A DNA stretch of 64,000 nt from Opitutaceae bacterium UBA2377 (GCA_002344205.1 DDSZ01000025.1:19807-83806); one strand, 5' to 3'; counted from the stretch's first letter, positions 8,534-17,846 are shown. Numbers and translations are program-made. Notes: generated by a model from the letters alone, not told the origin.

Positions 8534-9333
8534 AGGATTCTGCCGTGCAGAACAAACCCCATCCGCGTTCGTCCGTGAAGCCGGTGGCTCCGTCCTCCGC
8601 CCGCTGGAAGTGTGTTTGCGCCTACGACGGCACCGGCTTCGCCGGCTGGCAAAGCCAGGCGGGCAACAATGCGGTGCAGGACGTGATCGAGCGCAGGTTG
8701 GCGGAGATTTTTGGCCGCGTGGTGCGCATCAGCGGCAGCGGGCGGACGGATGCCGGTGTGCACGCGCTGGGGCAGGTGTTTCATTTTGACGCGGCCTGGC
8801 GGCACGGCTCTGCGAAACTGCTGGCGGCGCTGAAGGTGGGGTTGCCGCCGGCGATCCAGATCAAGTCGGCGCGCGTGGTGTCGGATGATTTCCACGCGCG
8901 GTTTCAGGCCACGGGCAAGCGTTACGAATACCGCATTCAACTGGGCGAGGCGGACCCGTTCACGCGGGCTTATTGCTGGAGTGTTTTCCGGCCGCTGGAC
9001 TTTGCCGTGATGGAGTCGGCGGCGGCCGGATTGCGCGGCCGGCATGACTTCCGGGCTTTCACCGCGCTCAACGGCCCGGAGAAAGAGGACACGGTGCGCG
9101 AGCTGCGACGGCTGGAGGTCCGGCGCCGCGGCCGGCAGGTGCGCATCATTGCGGAGGCGGATGGGTTTCTCTACAAAATGGTGCGGAGCCTGGTGGGCGT
9201 GCTCGTGGCGGCGGGCGAAGGAAAGCTGCCGGCCGCGCGGGTGCAGGAGATTCTGCGATCGCGGCGCCGCACGGCCCTCGTGGAGACGGCTCCGCCGCAG
9301 GGGTTGTTTCTGGTGAAGGTCTTCTATGCATGA
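8530..9333 (+). CDS. truA: tRNA pseudouridine(38-40) synthase TruA
   Basis: A 267-residue enzyme that isomerises uridines 38-40 in the tRNA anticodon arm. CVCAYDGTGFAGWQSQ is the N-terminal motif, and GSGRTDAGVHALGQVFHFD contains the catalytic Asp (RTDAGVHA). Later come RYEYRI, HDFRAFTA and FLYKMVRSLVGVLVAAGEG, all in order. About 25 residues precede the first strand, a Pro/Ser-rich extension that may be an annotation excess. It overlaps ruvX and comF by 4 bp on each side. Confidence 0.95.
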   Translation: MKDSAVQNKPHPRSSVKPVAPSSARWKCVCAYDGTGFAGWQSQAGNNAVQDVIERRLAEIFGRVVRISGSGRTDAGVHALGQVFHFDAAWRHGSAKLLAALKVGLPPAIQIKSARVVSDDFHARFQATGKRYEYRIQLGEADPFTRAYCWSVFRPLDFAVMESAAAGLRGRHDFRAFTALNGPEKEDTVRELRRLEVRRRGRQVRIIAEADGFLYKMVRSLVGVLVAAGEGKLPAARVQEILRSRRRTALVETAPPQGLFLVKVFYA

Positions 9334-10064
9334 AAAGCGCGGTGCCCAACTGGCTGCGCGGAGCGACGGAGGTGTTTTTCCCGCCGGTTTGCGTGCATTG
9401 CCGGGCCGTGGTCGAGGACAGTGAGTTGCCGCATCTGTGCGCCCGCTGCGTGGCGCGGCTCGAATGGGTGCGTCCGCCGCATTGCACGACCTGCGGCCAT
9501 CCGTTTTACGGGGTGGTGGAAGGGGAGCGGCTCTGTCCGCACTGCGAGGGGCTGCACCCGGCCTACCGCGAAGGCCGGACGGCGGTGTTGCTCAAAGGCC
9601 CGGCCCGTGCGTTGGTGCATGAGTTAAAATATCACCGCGGCCTGTTTGTGCTGGCGGATATCGAGGCGATCTTCCGGCGATTGGACTGGGTGCGCGCGTG
9701 GCTGCATGACGCGGTGCTGGTGCCCGTGCCCTTGCATCCGCGCAAGGAGCGTGAGCGCGGCTACAACCAGAGCCGGCTGTTGGCGGAACACCTGGCGCAG
9801 GCGATGGATGGCAAGATAATGGTGAAAAACATCTTGCGAAGAGCCGTGGACACGGAATCGCAAACTTATCACGACAAGAAAACCCGTCTGGCCAACCTGA
9901 AAAATGCCTTTGCACTGGCTCCGGGCGCGGCCATAACTCCGGCCCAACATTACGTTATCGTTGATGATGTCTTCACCACGGGTTCCACTCTTAACAGCTG
10001 CGCTCGCGTCCTGCGCCGGGCCGGCTGCATGAACCTGGATGTCATCACCTTCGGCCACGGCTGA
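9330..10064 (+). CDS. ComF family phosphoribosyltransferase-like protein
   Basis: A 244-residue protein of the ComF/GntX family. The N-terminus holds four CxxC-type pairs (CVHC, CARC, CTTC, CPHC), a double zinc ribbon. The C-terminal half is a type I phosphoribosyltransferase fold: [23 protein letters not shown] and the PRPP loop [13 protein letters not shown]. In naturally competent bacteria ComF helps move DNA across the membrane, but no other competence gene is nearby, so a DNA-uptake role is only possible. It is translationally coupled to truA by an ATGA overlap. Confidence 0.9.
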   Translation: MKSAVPNWLRGATEVFFPPVCVHCRAVVEDSELPHLCARCVARLEWVRPPHCTTCGHPFYGVVEGERLCPHCEGLHPAYREGRTAVLLKGPARALVHELKYHRGLFVLADIEAIFRRLDWVRAWLHDAVLVPVPLHPRKERERGYNQSRLLAEHLAQAMDGKIMVKNILRRAVDTESQTYHDKKTRLANLKNAFALAPGAAITPAQHYVIVDDVFTTGSTLNSCARVLRRAGCMNLDVITFGHG

Positions 10065-10072
10065 ACCTTGCC

Positions 10073-10939
10073 ATGCACTTTGACAAACCGGCCTACACGG
10101 TCCGCAAAACTTCCCGCAAACGCGACATCCCGCACGGTCTTTACACCAAGGACCCGGTCTCCGGTGAAACGCTGTTCACCAAGGACATCGAGGACAACCA
10201 GATGGTGGTGCCCACCAGCGGCTACCATTTCCCCATCGGGGCCCGGGAGCGGCTGGCCCGGCTCCTTGACGAGGGCTCCTTTGTCGAGACGGATGGCAGG
10301 GTGAAGTCGGCCGACCCGCTCGGCTTCACCGATTCGGTGCCCTACACGACGCGGTTGAAGAAATATGAGAAGGCCTCCGGCCTGACGGAGGCGGTGGTCT
10401 GCGGCACGGGGAAGATCCACGGGATCCCGGTCTCGGTGGCGGTGATGGATTTTCGCTTCTGCGGCGGCACGCTGGGCTCTGCGACCGGGGAGAAGATCAC
10501 GCGGGCGATCGAGCGCGCCGCGGCGGAAAAAACTCCCTGCATCATCTTCAGCACCTCGGGCGGCGCCCGCATGCAGGAGGGTATCCTTTCGCTCATGCAG
10601 ATGGCGAAAACCAGCGCGGCGCTCGGCCGGTTGGCGGCGGCCCGGCTGCCCTACATCTCGGTGCTCACGCATCCGACGACCGGCGGCGTTTCGGCCAGTT
10701 ATGCGACCCTCGGCGACGTGATTCTGGCCGAGCCGGGTGCGCTCATCGGCTTTGCCGGTCCGCGGGTGATCAAGGACACCACCAAGCAGACCTTGCCGCC
10801 GGGCTTCCAGACCTCGGAGTTTCTGCTTCAACACGGCTTGGTTGACATGATCGTCAAGCGCACGGAGATGCGCGACCGGTTGCGCGACATCCTGCAGGCC
10901 TTGCATCTGCGCAAGCGGCCCGTGCCGGAGAAGGGCTGA
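10073..10939 (+). CDS. accD: acetyl-CoA carboxylase carboxyltransferase beta subunit, zinc-finger cysteines absent
   Basis: A 288-residue carboxyltransferase subunit that joins AccA to move CO2 from carboxybiotin to acetyl-CoA in fatty-acid synthesis. The crotonase-type core is highly conserved: [61 protein letters not shown]. The N-terminus aligns with the usual zinc ribbon ([17 protein letters not shown], then [20 protein letters not shown]), but all four Cys are replaced: TKC-x2-C has become TKDPVSG and VCPKC has become VVPTS. The surrounding residues are retained, so the ribbon fold has lost its metal rather than been deleted. It precedes folC, a common pairing. Confidence 0.93.
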   Translation: MHFDKPAYTVRKTSRKRDIPHGLYTKDPVSGETLFTKDIEDNQMVVPTSGYHFPIGARERLARLLDEGSFVETDGRVKSADPLGFTDSVPYTTRLKKYEKASGLTEAVVCGTGKIHGIPVSVAVMDFRFCGGTLGSATGEKITRAIERAAAEKTPCIIFSTSGGARMQEGILSLMQMAKTSAALGRLAAARLPYISVLTHPTTGGVSASYATLGDVILAEPGALIGFAGPRVIKDTTKQTLPPGFQTSEFLLQHGLVDMIVKRTEMRDRLRDILQALHLRKRPVPEKG

Positions 10940-10952
10940 GGCGAGGCCGGCG

Positions 10953-12257
10953 ATGTCCAGCGGCGAGGCCACCGATTACGCGGCGGTTGCCGATTATCTC
11001 TTCAGCCTGAAGGCACGGGGGGTGAAATTCGGCATTGACCGCATGCGGCTGCTCGCCGCGGCGCTTGGCCACCCCGAGCGGGCCGCGCCGATCATCCATA
11101 TCGCGGGCACCAACGGCAAGGGTTCGGTGGGTGCGATGCTCGACGCCATCCTGCATGCCGCCGGCTGGCGCACTGGGCTCTATACCTCGCCCCATCTCGT
11201 GAAGCTGGGCGAACGCGTGCAGGTGGACCGCCGGCCGCTGACCGAGGCGGAAATCATCGCCTACACGCACGAACTCCGCCCCATCGCCGCGCAGATCGGC
11301 GCCGCGGGCGACGATGATCACCCGAGTTTTTTTGAGTTCATGACGGCGATGGCCTTCCTGCAGTTCCAACGCGCCGGCGCCGACATTGCCTTGGTGGAGG
11401 TCGGCCTCGGAGGGCGGCTGGATGCCACCAACATCGTCGAGCCCGAGGTTGCCGTCATCACCTCGATCGGGCTGGACCACACGGAGCAGTTGGGCGATCG
11501 GATCGAACTCATCGCGGCGGAGAAAGCCGGCATCATCAAACCCGGCCGGCCGGTCGTGATGGGTCGGGTGCCGCCCGAGGCGGAGACGGTCATCCGGGCG
11601 CGGGCGCAGGAAATGCAGGCACCCCTGGTCTCCGTGGCGGAGCAGTTTGGTCCGGATGTGGAAAGATACCCGCATACGAACCTCGAGGGCGATTATCAGC
11701 GCTGGAATGCCGCGACCGCGACGCTTGTGGCCCGCACGCTGCCGGCCCGTTGGCGGGTGACGGAGTCCGCCATTACGGTCGGGCTTGAGCGCGTGGACTG
11801 GCCGGGCCGCTGGCAGCGCGTGCGACTGGGCGGTCGTTTGCTGGTGCTTGATGCGTCGCACAACCCCGAGGGCGCGGCGGTGCTGGCGGGCAACCTGGAA
11901 AATCTGGTGAGGGAGACGGGCCGGAAACCGGTGATCATCACCGGTGTGCTGGGCATGGCCCGCGCGCGACCCTTGCTGGAGATCGTGGCGCGTCATGCGG
12001 CGGAGATTCACCTCGTCGTGCCGCAGCAGGCGCGCGCCTGCACCCATGCCGATCTGGAAACCCTCGTGCCCCGCACGTTCACGGGTCGCGTTTCACACGC
12101 CACCGTGGCCGGCCTGTTCCCGACGCCCGAGCGGTGCACGGCGGGAGGCCCGGATGACGTGCTGGTGGTGACGGGCTCGATCTATCTCCTTGGCGAGATC
12201 ATGGCGCGCCTGACCCCGGCCAAAGGCCCCGGCGAAGGTCGGTTGCAGGATTTTTGA
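10953..12257 (+). CDS. folC: folylpolyglutamate synthase/dihydrofolate synthase
   Basis: A 434-residue Mur-ligase-family enzyme that adds glutamate to folates and, in many bacteria, makes dihydrofolate from dihydropteroate. IIHIAGTNGKGSVGAMLDA is the ATP P-loop, TGLYTSPHLVKLGERVQVD the second signature. ALVEVGLGGRLDATN and ITSIGLDHTEQLGD give the metal and substrate sites, and VLDASHNPEGA the C-terminal domain. It follows accD by 13 bp and is the last gene of the run. The length is normal. Confidence 0.94.
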   Translation: MSSGEATDYAAVADYLFSLKARGVKFGIDRMRLLAAALGHPERAAPIIHIAGTNGKGSVGAMLDAILHAAGWRTGLYTSPHLVKLGERVQVDRRPLTEAEIIAYTHELRPIAAQIGAAGDDDHPSFFEFMTAMAFLQFQRAGADIALVEVGLGGRLDATNIVEPEVAVITSIGLDHTEQLGDRIELIAAEKAGIIKPGRPVVMGRVPPEAETVIRARAQEMQAPLVSVAEQFGPDVERYPHTNLEGDYQRWNAATATLVARTLPARWRVTESAITVGLERVDWPGRWQRVRLGGRLLVLDASHNPEGAAVLAGNLENLVRETGRKPVIITGVLGMARARPLLEIVARHAAEIHLVVPQQARACTHADLETLVPRTFTGRVSHATVAGLFPTPERCTAGGPDDVLVVTGSIYLLGEIMARLTPAKGPGEGRLQDF

Positions 12258-12662
12258 TTGGGCGGGCAATAGTGGGCACTTATGCGGGCCCCGGCAGATA
12301 GGAATCAACAAACCACGGCCTGCCTCATATCCTGTCCGCCGGATTTTTAGGGTAGCATTGACATGCCCTGTATCCGGCATGGAAATTTAGATTATGCGCG
12401 AATTGCAGAAAAATCTAAAGAATGCGCCGGTGCGGGTGCAACGAGTGGCGCCGTTGAGCGTGACGCGGCGCCGCAAGGTAGTGGCGCAACTGGGGACCCG
12501 CTAAGCCCGCAACGTCGTCGAAACCGTGGCCGGATCTGCGGACACGAACAGAAAGCGTGCTGGGGAAGCGAGTGTTCAGGTCCGGTGCCGCCGACGAGAT
12601 TCTGGCGGGTGGGCGTAGGTGAAGAATTGCTTTCACTTCACGGACGAGTCCCTTTCTACGTC
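12258..12662. other. intergenic region without a convincing gene
   Basis: About 400 bp after folC. I see no conserved protein. A 36-codon open frame on the plus strand, 12394-12504 (begins MRELQKNLKNAPVR, ends LGTR), is Arg/Lys-rich and could be a small peptide or the remnant of a gene, with no supporting evidence. Longer frames across the region have shadow-like composition. No terminator or RNA fold stands out. Confidence 0.3.
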
Positions 12663-13088
12663 TCAATCCTGCTGATTAGCCTTCATTTTCTCAAGTGCCA
12701 AGACAGTGATGAGCTTGCCGGTCGTTTGACCAACGTGAAAATCGCTCATCGCATTGCTCGAGTCTGTGATACGCAGTTTCTCAGCATGGTGCACAGAGAG
12801 AATGAGGATGACGTTGTTTCCACGCACGAGGGATATCGTCGGATAGGAAATGCAGAAGCAGTAGTCGCGTGGCTCGTAAACACTGCTCTGTAGTACATCC
12901 GCCAATCGAGCGATCCACGCTGCGTCCGAAAACTTTACCAAATGTATCTTTCTATCGTCGTAAAATTCAATAACGGCTGAATCTGCTTCACGCGCCACTT
13001 GAGCAAACTTTGATGCCAAGTCTTCATGCAAGGCTCCGGATGAAAGAGCTTCAGCGACGCAGATGGCGAAAATGGCCATGAATTTCAC
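12663..13088 (-). CDS. small hypothetical protein, probably secreted
   Basis: A 141-residue protein of unknown function. It starts with GTG at MKFMAIFAICVAEALSSG, a weak signal-peptide-like stretch, or with ATG three codons later. The body is mixed alpha/beta (AVIEFYDDRKIHLVKFSD, PTISLVRGNNVILILSVHH) with no known motif. Amino-acid composition is protein-like (balanced hydrophobics, few Arg/Pro/Ala runs), and its base composition is clearly lower in GC than neighbours, suggesting recent acquisition. It stands alone, facing folC, with its 5' end toward the purA 3' end. Confidence 0.5.
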   Translation of the reverse strand: MKFMAIFAICVAEALSSGALHEDLASKFAQVAREADSAVIEFYDDRKIHLVKFSDAAWIARLADVLQSSVYEPRDYCFCISYPTISLVRGNNVILILSVHHAEKLRITDSSNAMSDFHVGQTTGKLITVLALEKMKANQQD

Positions 13089-13441
13089 GGTTATTTTGGG
13101 CTAATCGATGGCCACGCCTAACCCAAATGGGTCGAAGGAGGACGTAGTAGAATCATAGTTATGGTACCGAATATTGTGAAGTGTATCCATGTCGAGGGAC
13201 GTTTAGACGTCGTGATTCTGCGCGCTGACAGTCGGTTTAGGTCATCTTCTTCATGGTAACTGACTTTGATTCAACCGCCGAATTCCAAGCTTAGGTTTTT
13301 CACAGATACCCACAATTCGGGCAAAAAATATAAGTTGGGACGCTGGTCCATTGTTATGAATTGCCGCCGTTCTGCATGAGGCGGTGAACGAGAACGATTA
13401 CGAGAACGAGAATGATTTTCAGAACGAGGAACTAGGCAGGC
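13089..13441. other. lower-GC intergenic region ending in a GAGAACGA repeat
   Basis: A gene-free 350-bp stretch of about 45-50% G+C. Its right end, 13386-13428, is a simple repeat of GAACGAGAACGATTACGAGAACGAG words running into the end of the purA gene. No promoter can be assigned with confidence; the region upstream of the small hypothetical gene presumably contains one. Confidence 0.5.
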
Positions 13442-14986
13442 TCAGCCGAGCTTGATCAGGTCGGCGGTGGCGGGGATGTCCTTGATGATTTGGGAAGGTT
13501 CGGGGCCGACGCCGAGGTAGCGGAGGTTGGGGAGCTTGTCGGCGGTTGGGCGCACGCCGTCGGCGTAGGCGACGGCGAGGAGGCTGCGCATCATGGCGGC
13601 GACGTAGCGCCGGGCATTCAGGGGCAGGGCGCCGAAGGTGCGGACACCGGAGATGTCCTCGCTCCAGCCGGGATGGCGGGTGTAAACGGGTCGCAGGGTT
13701 TTGCGCACGGCCTCGTTGCGCGGCACGTGGGCGTGACGTTTGCCGGCGGCGTCCTCGTAGGCGGTGCAGATGAGCAGTTCGCCGTTCCACGCACCCGCAT
13801 GGGTGAGGGCGTCGAGCTTGTTGATCATCAGGTCCTGGAAACCGCCGTAGCGGAGGGCGTCGCCTTTTTCCACGGCGTCATACCAGCCGACCATGCGCTG
13901 GCGGCCGGTGCTGGTGCCGAACTCGAGGCGCTTGAGCAGGGCGGCGAGCGGGTGGGCGTCGTCCATCTGCGTAAGGAAGGTGTGGGTGCCGACCTTGGTG
14001 TCGTAGGCCTTCGCCACGCCGATGGTGTGGATCCGTTGGACGGGCACGCCCGCGCTCTCGAAAAACTCGGGCGTATAGGTGTGCGAGGCGGTGACGTTGG
14101 GCGAGAAGCCGTGGCGTTTGTCGAGCCAGTAGGCTTGGCCGAACTCGCCCACAATGGTGCGGCCGGCAGCGACTTCGCGGAGGATGAGCTCGCGCACTTC
14201 GCCGATATTCCGGGCGAGCGCGGTGCCTGCCTGCCAGTAGGCGGCGGTGAGCTGGTCCAGGTTGAGCGTGAAGGGCTGTGGTCCACGGAAGCGGGTGAAA
14301 TCGAATTCTTCGCGGGCAAAGATACCGAGTTCGATGGCCTCGGCATTGGCGCGCAGCTCGGCGGCGGTCAGACGCTCGAAGAACTCAGGCCAAGCGGACG
14401 GGCTGACGCGACAAACGTGCTGGATGGTGCGGCAGGCGCGGTCGGCCCTTTGGGCGAGCTTGCGGGCGAAATAATTCGGTCCGCCGAGAAAGTCGGTGTA
14501 GGTGATCTGCCACTGGCCGACCTCGTCGAGGTAGGCAGGGGTGATGCCACGGCCCGTGGAGCCGCGGGGCTCCTCCTGCAGGACGTGGGTGCGGTAGTCC
14601 TCCCAAGCGAGGTCGAGGAGCCGGTGGGTGACGTCCGAGACCATGGTGCGTTCATCGATCAGCAGCCGGTCGAGGATGGCGTAGCCTTTCTTCTCAAGGG
14701 GGCGGGCCTCCCACCAGATCTTGCGCGGGTCGGCCACGACGCCGCTGCCCATGCAGAGGTGGGTGACATCCTTGATGACCACGCCGGCGGGCAGGAGGTT
14801 GAGCTTGATGCCGCCGGCGGTGTGGCCGGAGTTGGCACCGCCGTTGACCTTGAGCACGACGGAAATGGGAGCGGAGGTGCCGCGGAGTTCGTCGGCGATC
14901 TCGGGTATCAGGCGGCCTTTACCTTCGTCGCCGAGGGAAATGCCGACATCTGCGATCAACTGGCTGGAAAAGGGAGTGAGAGACAT
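13442..14986 (-). CDS. purA: divergent adenylosuccinate synthetase
   Basis: A 514-residue homologue of the GTP-dependent ligase that makes adenylosuccinate from IMP and aspartate, longer than the usual 430. Landmarks hold: [20 protein letters not shown] (catalytic Asp of GDEGKG kept, but QW replaced by SL), [13 protein letters not shown] (active-site His of GHT), [42 protein letters not shown], and INKLDALT (GTP-specific K-L-D). The usual FEGAQG block reads [11 protein letters not shown]. Extra length is spread through the middle. It may be the organism's PurA or a specialised paralogue; no other purine gene adjoins. Confidence 0.8.
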   Translation of the reverse strand: MSLTPFSSQLIADVGISLGDEGKGRLIPEIADELRGTSAPISVVLKVNGGANSGHTAGGIKLNLLPAGVVIKDVTHLCMGSGVVADPRKIWWEARPLEKKGYAILDRLLIDERTMVSDVTHRLLDLAWEDYRTHVLQEEPRGSTGRGITPAYLDEVGQWQITYTDFLGGPNYFARKLAQRADRACRTIQHVCRVSPSAWPEFFERLTAAELRANAEAIELGIFAREEFDFTRFRGPQPFTLNLDQLTAAYWQAGTALARNIGEVRELILREVAAGRTIVGEFGQAYWLDKRHGFSPNVTASHTYTPEFFESAGVPVQRIHTIGVAKAYDTKVGTHTFLTQMDDAHPLAALLKRLEFGTSTGRQRMVGWYDAVEKGDALRYGGFQDLMINKLDALTHAGAWNGELLICTAYEDAAGKRHAHVPRNEAVRKTLRPVYTRHPGWSEDISGVRTFGALPLNARRYVAAMMRSLLAVAYADGVRPTADKLPNLRYLGVGPEPSQIIKDIPATADLIKLG

Positions 14987-15066
14987 GGTTGGCGCGGCAA
15001 CCGAAGCTCGCCCGTGGGAGCAAACCCCCTGTTGCCGGGGAGTTAAAAGGCGACGGGGCCGGGAGC

Positions 15067-15085
15067 GGCAAGGCTAAACCTTGCC
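15067..15085 (-). terminator. hairpin at the end of the rhombosortase gene
   Basis: A perfect 7-bp stem, GGCAAGG-CTAAA-CCTTGCC, overlaps the stop codon of the rhombosortase gene. It has no U-tract, so it may be an mRNA 3'-end protector or a rho-dependent stop rather than a classical terminator. Confidence 0.35.
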
Positions 15086-15706
15086 ATGACACGGGCCGGC
15101 GCGGGGCCGGCGGAGCCAAGTCCAGCCCACGGCGATCATGGCATAGGCGGCGCCGGCGAGGTGGGCACCGGTGGCGATGCGGATGCCGGGTTCGTCAAAC
15201 CGGATCAGGCCGCCGCCGCTGCCATCCTGCAGGAGTTCAAACCCGATTTCGGCGACATAGATCGCCAGCACGCTCGGCCAAAACCAGTCGGTCCACTGCC
15301 GCCGCCAGCCTTGGAGCGCGAGATAGAGCAACAGGCCGAGGTTGACGGCGCTCAAGCCGCCGTAGCGGAGCAGCCCCGGCTCGGCCCAGAAGATAATGCT
15401 GCTGATGAACAGCGGCATGAACACGACGGCTATGTAGTAAAAACGCGGGTGCCGCGGACCGAGCACCCAGCCGAGCACGAGCCAGAGACCGACATCGACG
15501 AACCAGTGCGGCCAGCCAAAATGGGTGAGGTGCCCGGTCCAGATGCGCCACCACTCACCTTCGGCCAGCGCCGCGCGATCATAAATGAACCAGGTGCGAC
15601 TGTTGGGGATGGCTTGGAAACAGAAAGTGATTGCGGCGATGGCGAGTGCGAACCACGGCCACCGGGAAGGGGCGAGAATTGAGACGGGCTCGGCGGGGCG
15701 GGGCAT
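15074..15706 (-). CDS. rhombosortase (rhomboid-family intramembrane serine protease)
   Basis: A 210-residue polytopic membrane protease with about six hydrophobic segments. EWWRIWTGHLTHFGWPHWFVD is the rhombosortase/rhomboid loop motif, YGGLSAVNLGLLLYLAL carries the nucleophile Ser in GxSx, and IATGAHLAGAAYAM carries the catalytic His in a membrane helix. Rhombosortases cut proteins with a Gly-rich, hydrophobic, Arg-ended C-terminal tail. Exactly such a protein, the matrixin-type protease, is encoded just upstream in the same unit. The ATG chosen gives a compact N-terminus before the first helix; the frame is open further upstream but that part is Arg/Pro-rich. Confidence 0.85.
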   Translation of the reverse strand: MPRPAEPVSILAPSRWPWFALAIAAITFCFQAIPNSRTWFIYDRAALAEGEWWRIWTGHLTHFGWPHWFVDVGLWLVLGWVLGPRHPRFYYIAVVFMPLFISSIIFWAEPGLLRYGGLSAVNLGLLLYLALQGWRRQWTDWFWPSVLAIYVAEIGFELLQDGSGGGLIRFDEPGIRIATGAHLAGAAYAMIAVGWTWLRRPRAGPCHGKV

Positions 15707-15744
15707 GGTGGCAAGTTCCAGCCGACCATGCTTCCGCGGTTGGC

Positions 15745-17190
15745 TCAAGCGCGCCGGAGGCGAATCTGCAGCAGGCGGCCGAGTGCGGCGGCGAGGAGTG
15801 CGCCCAGAAACCATACGCTGGGCGATCCGCCCCCACCGCCGCCACCGCCACCGCCGCCGGTGATCGGTGGCGGCGCTGGAATAGTTACGGTGAGCGTGGC
15901 GGGATTGCTCGTTACGGAGCCGAAAGGGTTGGAGACAGTGACGCGATACTGACCGGCGTTGGCGTTGCTCACACCGCTGAGCGTATAGACGGCGTTGGTC
16001 GCTCCAATGATATCGGAATTATTGAATGACCACTGGAAGTTGAGCGGGCCGGCACCGTCCGCCGTAACTGCAAAAGTGGCGTTGCCACCCTGCAGAGCGA
16101 CAACACTGGCGGGCGGTGAGAGGATGACCGGGATCGCTGTCGCGGAGGGCGCGAAGTTAAGCGTGAGGGTGATGCCGCCGGTATCGCGATCCCAGCCGTC
16201 AATGCCGATGTGGTAGGTGGTGTTGCGGATGGCGGTGAACGATACAGAGCTGGCCTGAATGATGCCCGGGTTGATGTCGTCGTTGGAGGCGATCGTGGTT
16301 AGGCTCGATACCGTGCTGCCGATATAGACGCCGAGGGTCGTGTCATAGTAGCTGCCGCGTGTTTCCACGGTCATGGTGCCCTGTTCGGGTGCGGTCCAAC
16401 GCCACCACACCGAGGAACCCCCGGGATTGGCGCCGTGGTTGGGTTCGCCGGGTTCCTTGGTGGCGTTGGTGTTGTGTCCGTTCACGGTCAAACGGCCGTC
16501 TGCCAGCGTGATGGAGGTGGCGTTGGCAAACGCGTCATTGGGCGGCACCCCGGGCGGGCCGTAAAGCGACTGGCCGCCCGTGATGTCATCCTCGCTGAGT
16601 GCGTCGAGGTTGCTGATGCGGCTGTTCATAACGGCGGCGACATTTTGGCCGGCTTCGTCGGGATGGTCGAGGCCGAGCAGATGGCCAATTTCATGCAAAG
16701 TGACGCGGCGGATGTCTTGCACACCGCTGCGGGTCGGGCCGCGGTAGGAATCCCAAGTGCGAGCGGAGTTGAAGATGATGTCGGATTCGATGCGCTCGTT
16801 GCCTTGGCTGAAACCGGTGGCCACGGCCACGGTGTTCTCACCGAATTGCTGGCCGTAGACGGTGGTGGCAAAGACCAGATCGTTGCGACCGTTGCGTTGG
16901 GCGGCGTTGCCGGAGGTCTGGATGGGCACGAGCCGCACGGAGCCAAGGACGGTGTTCCAGCTTTCGGCGGCGGCGGCGGCGCTGGAGTTGAAGGTGCTGC
17001 CGTCGGACAGCTCCCGGTCGGAGCCGAGCATGATATGCAGCTGAACGGTGCCGGCGGGCCATTTGATCGGCAGGCCGGTATTGGAATTCAGCACGAACAC
17101 AAAGGCCCAACCGCCACCGGTCAGCGAAAGCAGCACAACCGCGAGGGCGGCGAACCTAAGACGTTTAGTGGAGGAGCTCAGGGGCTTCAC
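15745..17190 (-). CDS. secreted matrixin-type metalloprotease with PPC, Ig-like and Gly-rich C-terminal sorting signal
   Basis: A 481-residue secreted zinc protease. Residues 10-32 are a signal peptide/anchor. The catalytic domain spans about 45-210, with VTLHEIGHLLGLDHPDEAG (HExxHxxGxxH zinc site) followed by the Met-turn VMNS. Next comes a PPC-like beta domain (SVWWRWTAPEQGTMTVET, DTTLGVYIGS), then an Ig-like domain (ILSPPASVVALQGGNATF, NAGQYRVTVSNPFG). The tail is 11 consecutive Gly, a hydrophobic helix and RLRRA, which fits a GlyGly-CTERM signal. It overlaps the upstream gene by 26 bp and is followed by the rhombosortase gene. Confidence 0.88.
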   Translation of the reverse strand: MKPLSSSTKRLRFAALAVVLLSLTGGGWAFVFVLNSNTGLPIKWPAGTVQLHIMLGSDRELSDGSTFNSSAAAAAESWNTVLGSVRLVPIQTSGNAAQRNGRNDLVFATTVYGQQFGENTVAVATGFSQGNERIESDIIFNSARTWDSYRGPTRSGVQDIRRVTLHEIGHLLGLDHPDEAGQNVAAVMNSRISNLDALSEDDITGGQSLYGPPGVPPNDAFANATSITLADGRLTVNGHNTNATKEPGEPNHGANPGGSSVWWRWTAPEQGTMTVETRGSYYDTTLGVYIGSTVSSLTTIASNDDINPGIIQASSVSFTAIRNTTYHIGIDGWDRDTGGITLTLNFAPSATAIPVILSPPASVVALQGGNATFAVTADGAGPLNFQWSFNNSDIIGATNAVYTLSGVSNANAGQYRVTVSNPFGSVTSNPATLTVTIPAPPPITGGGGGGGGGGGSPSVWFLGALLAAALGRLLQIRLRRA

Positions 17191-17782
17191 GTTCGGCGAG
17201 GGCGGCGGCGGTATGACGGATGCGGGCGGTGAAATCGGCGGCGGTCAGCGGCTTGGCGCGGGGGTTGCGCATGACGACCCCGCTGGTGGCGCCGAGCGGC
17301 AGCATCACGTCGTGCTCGCTGTAAACGAGCTTGCCGTTGCAACGGAGCACGCGCGCTTCGCCGGTGCGGGCATCGCGCCGCACGGGGTAGAAGCCGTGCA
17401 TCATGGCGGTGAGAGGCACGACCTGCCGGCCGTTGCCCTGCACGAAGAGGATGCTTTCCTCGCCGACGCGAAAGACCGGCGCGCCCTCGACGGTCATGAC
17501 GTCCGGCCCCACCTGACCGCCCATCACTTCAAGGATCAGCGGGGAAGGCGGCTGGCCCGTGATCACCTCCAGCACGCGCAGCTCGACACTGGTGCCGATG
17601 TAGCGTTGCGCGGGATCCTCGGGGTTTTCCCGCCAGGAGGAGCTGACCGCCACGACTTCGACCCGGACCGTGTAGTCGGTGCGGGCGACGAGATTTTCGA
17701 AATCCGGTGCGATGACCGAGGTGGCTTGGGCGGCCGGGAGGCAGCCCAACAGCAGGGGAAGCAGAAAGCGGAGACGGGGCAT
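17165..17782 (-). CDS. secreted hypothetical protein in the protease/rhombosortase unit
   Basis: A 205-residue protein of unknown function. MPRLRFLLPLLLGCLPAAQAT is a clear signal peptide, which fixes the start; an in-frame ATG nine codons upstream is less likely. The mature part is beta-rich (DYTVRVEVVAVSSSW, YIGTSVELRVLEVITG, GEESILFVQGNG) and without cysteines in pairs or known catalytic motifs. Its last codons overlap the start of the matrixin gene, so the two are coupled. It could be an inhibitor, chaperone or co-secreted partner of the protease; that is inference from position only. Confidence 0.7.
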   Translation of the reverse strand: MPRLRFLLPLLLGCLPAAQATSVIAPDFENLVARTDYTVRVEVVAVSSSWRENPEDPAQRYIGTSVELRVLEVITGQPPSPLILEVMGGQVGPDVMTVEGAPVFRVGEESILFVQGNGRQVVPLTAMMHGFYPVRRDARTGEARVLRCNGKLVYSEHDVMLPLGATSGVVMRNPRAKPLTAADFTARIRHTAAALAEREAPELLH

Positions 17783-17846
17783 GAAAATCAAGACCGGTGG
17801 GCGGGGCAAAAGTTGCGCGCAGGCCGCCGGGTTGCAACCGGCCTGG

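Noticed and set aside
12363..12893. Plus-strand 176-codon frame in the low-GC region
   Set aside because: No start context and no protein-like composition; it overlaps the better-supported minus-strand hypothetical gene.
13386..13428. CRISPR-like direct repeats
   Set aside because: Units are six to eight bases with no spacers; it is a simple-sequence repeat.
13442..14986. PurZ-type aminoadenine enzyme as an explanation for the divergent PurA
   Set aside because: The catalytic Asp of GDEGKG, replaced in PurZ, is retained here, and there are no phage genes nearby.
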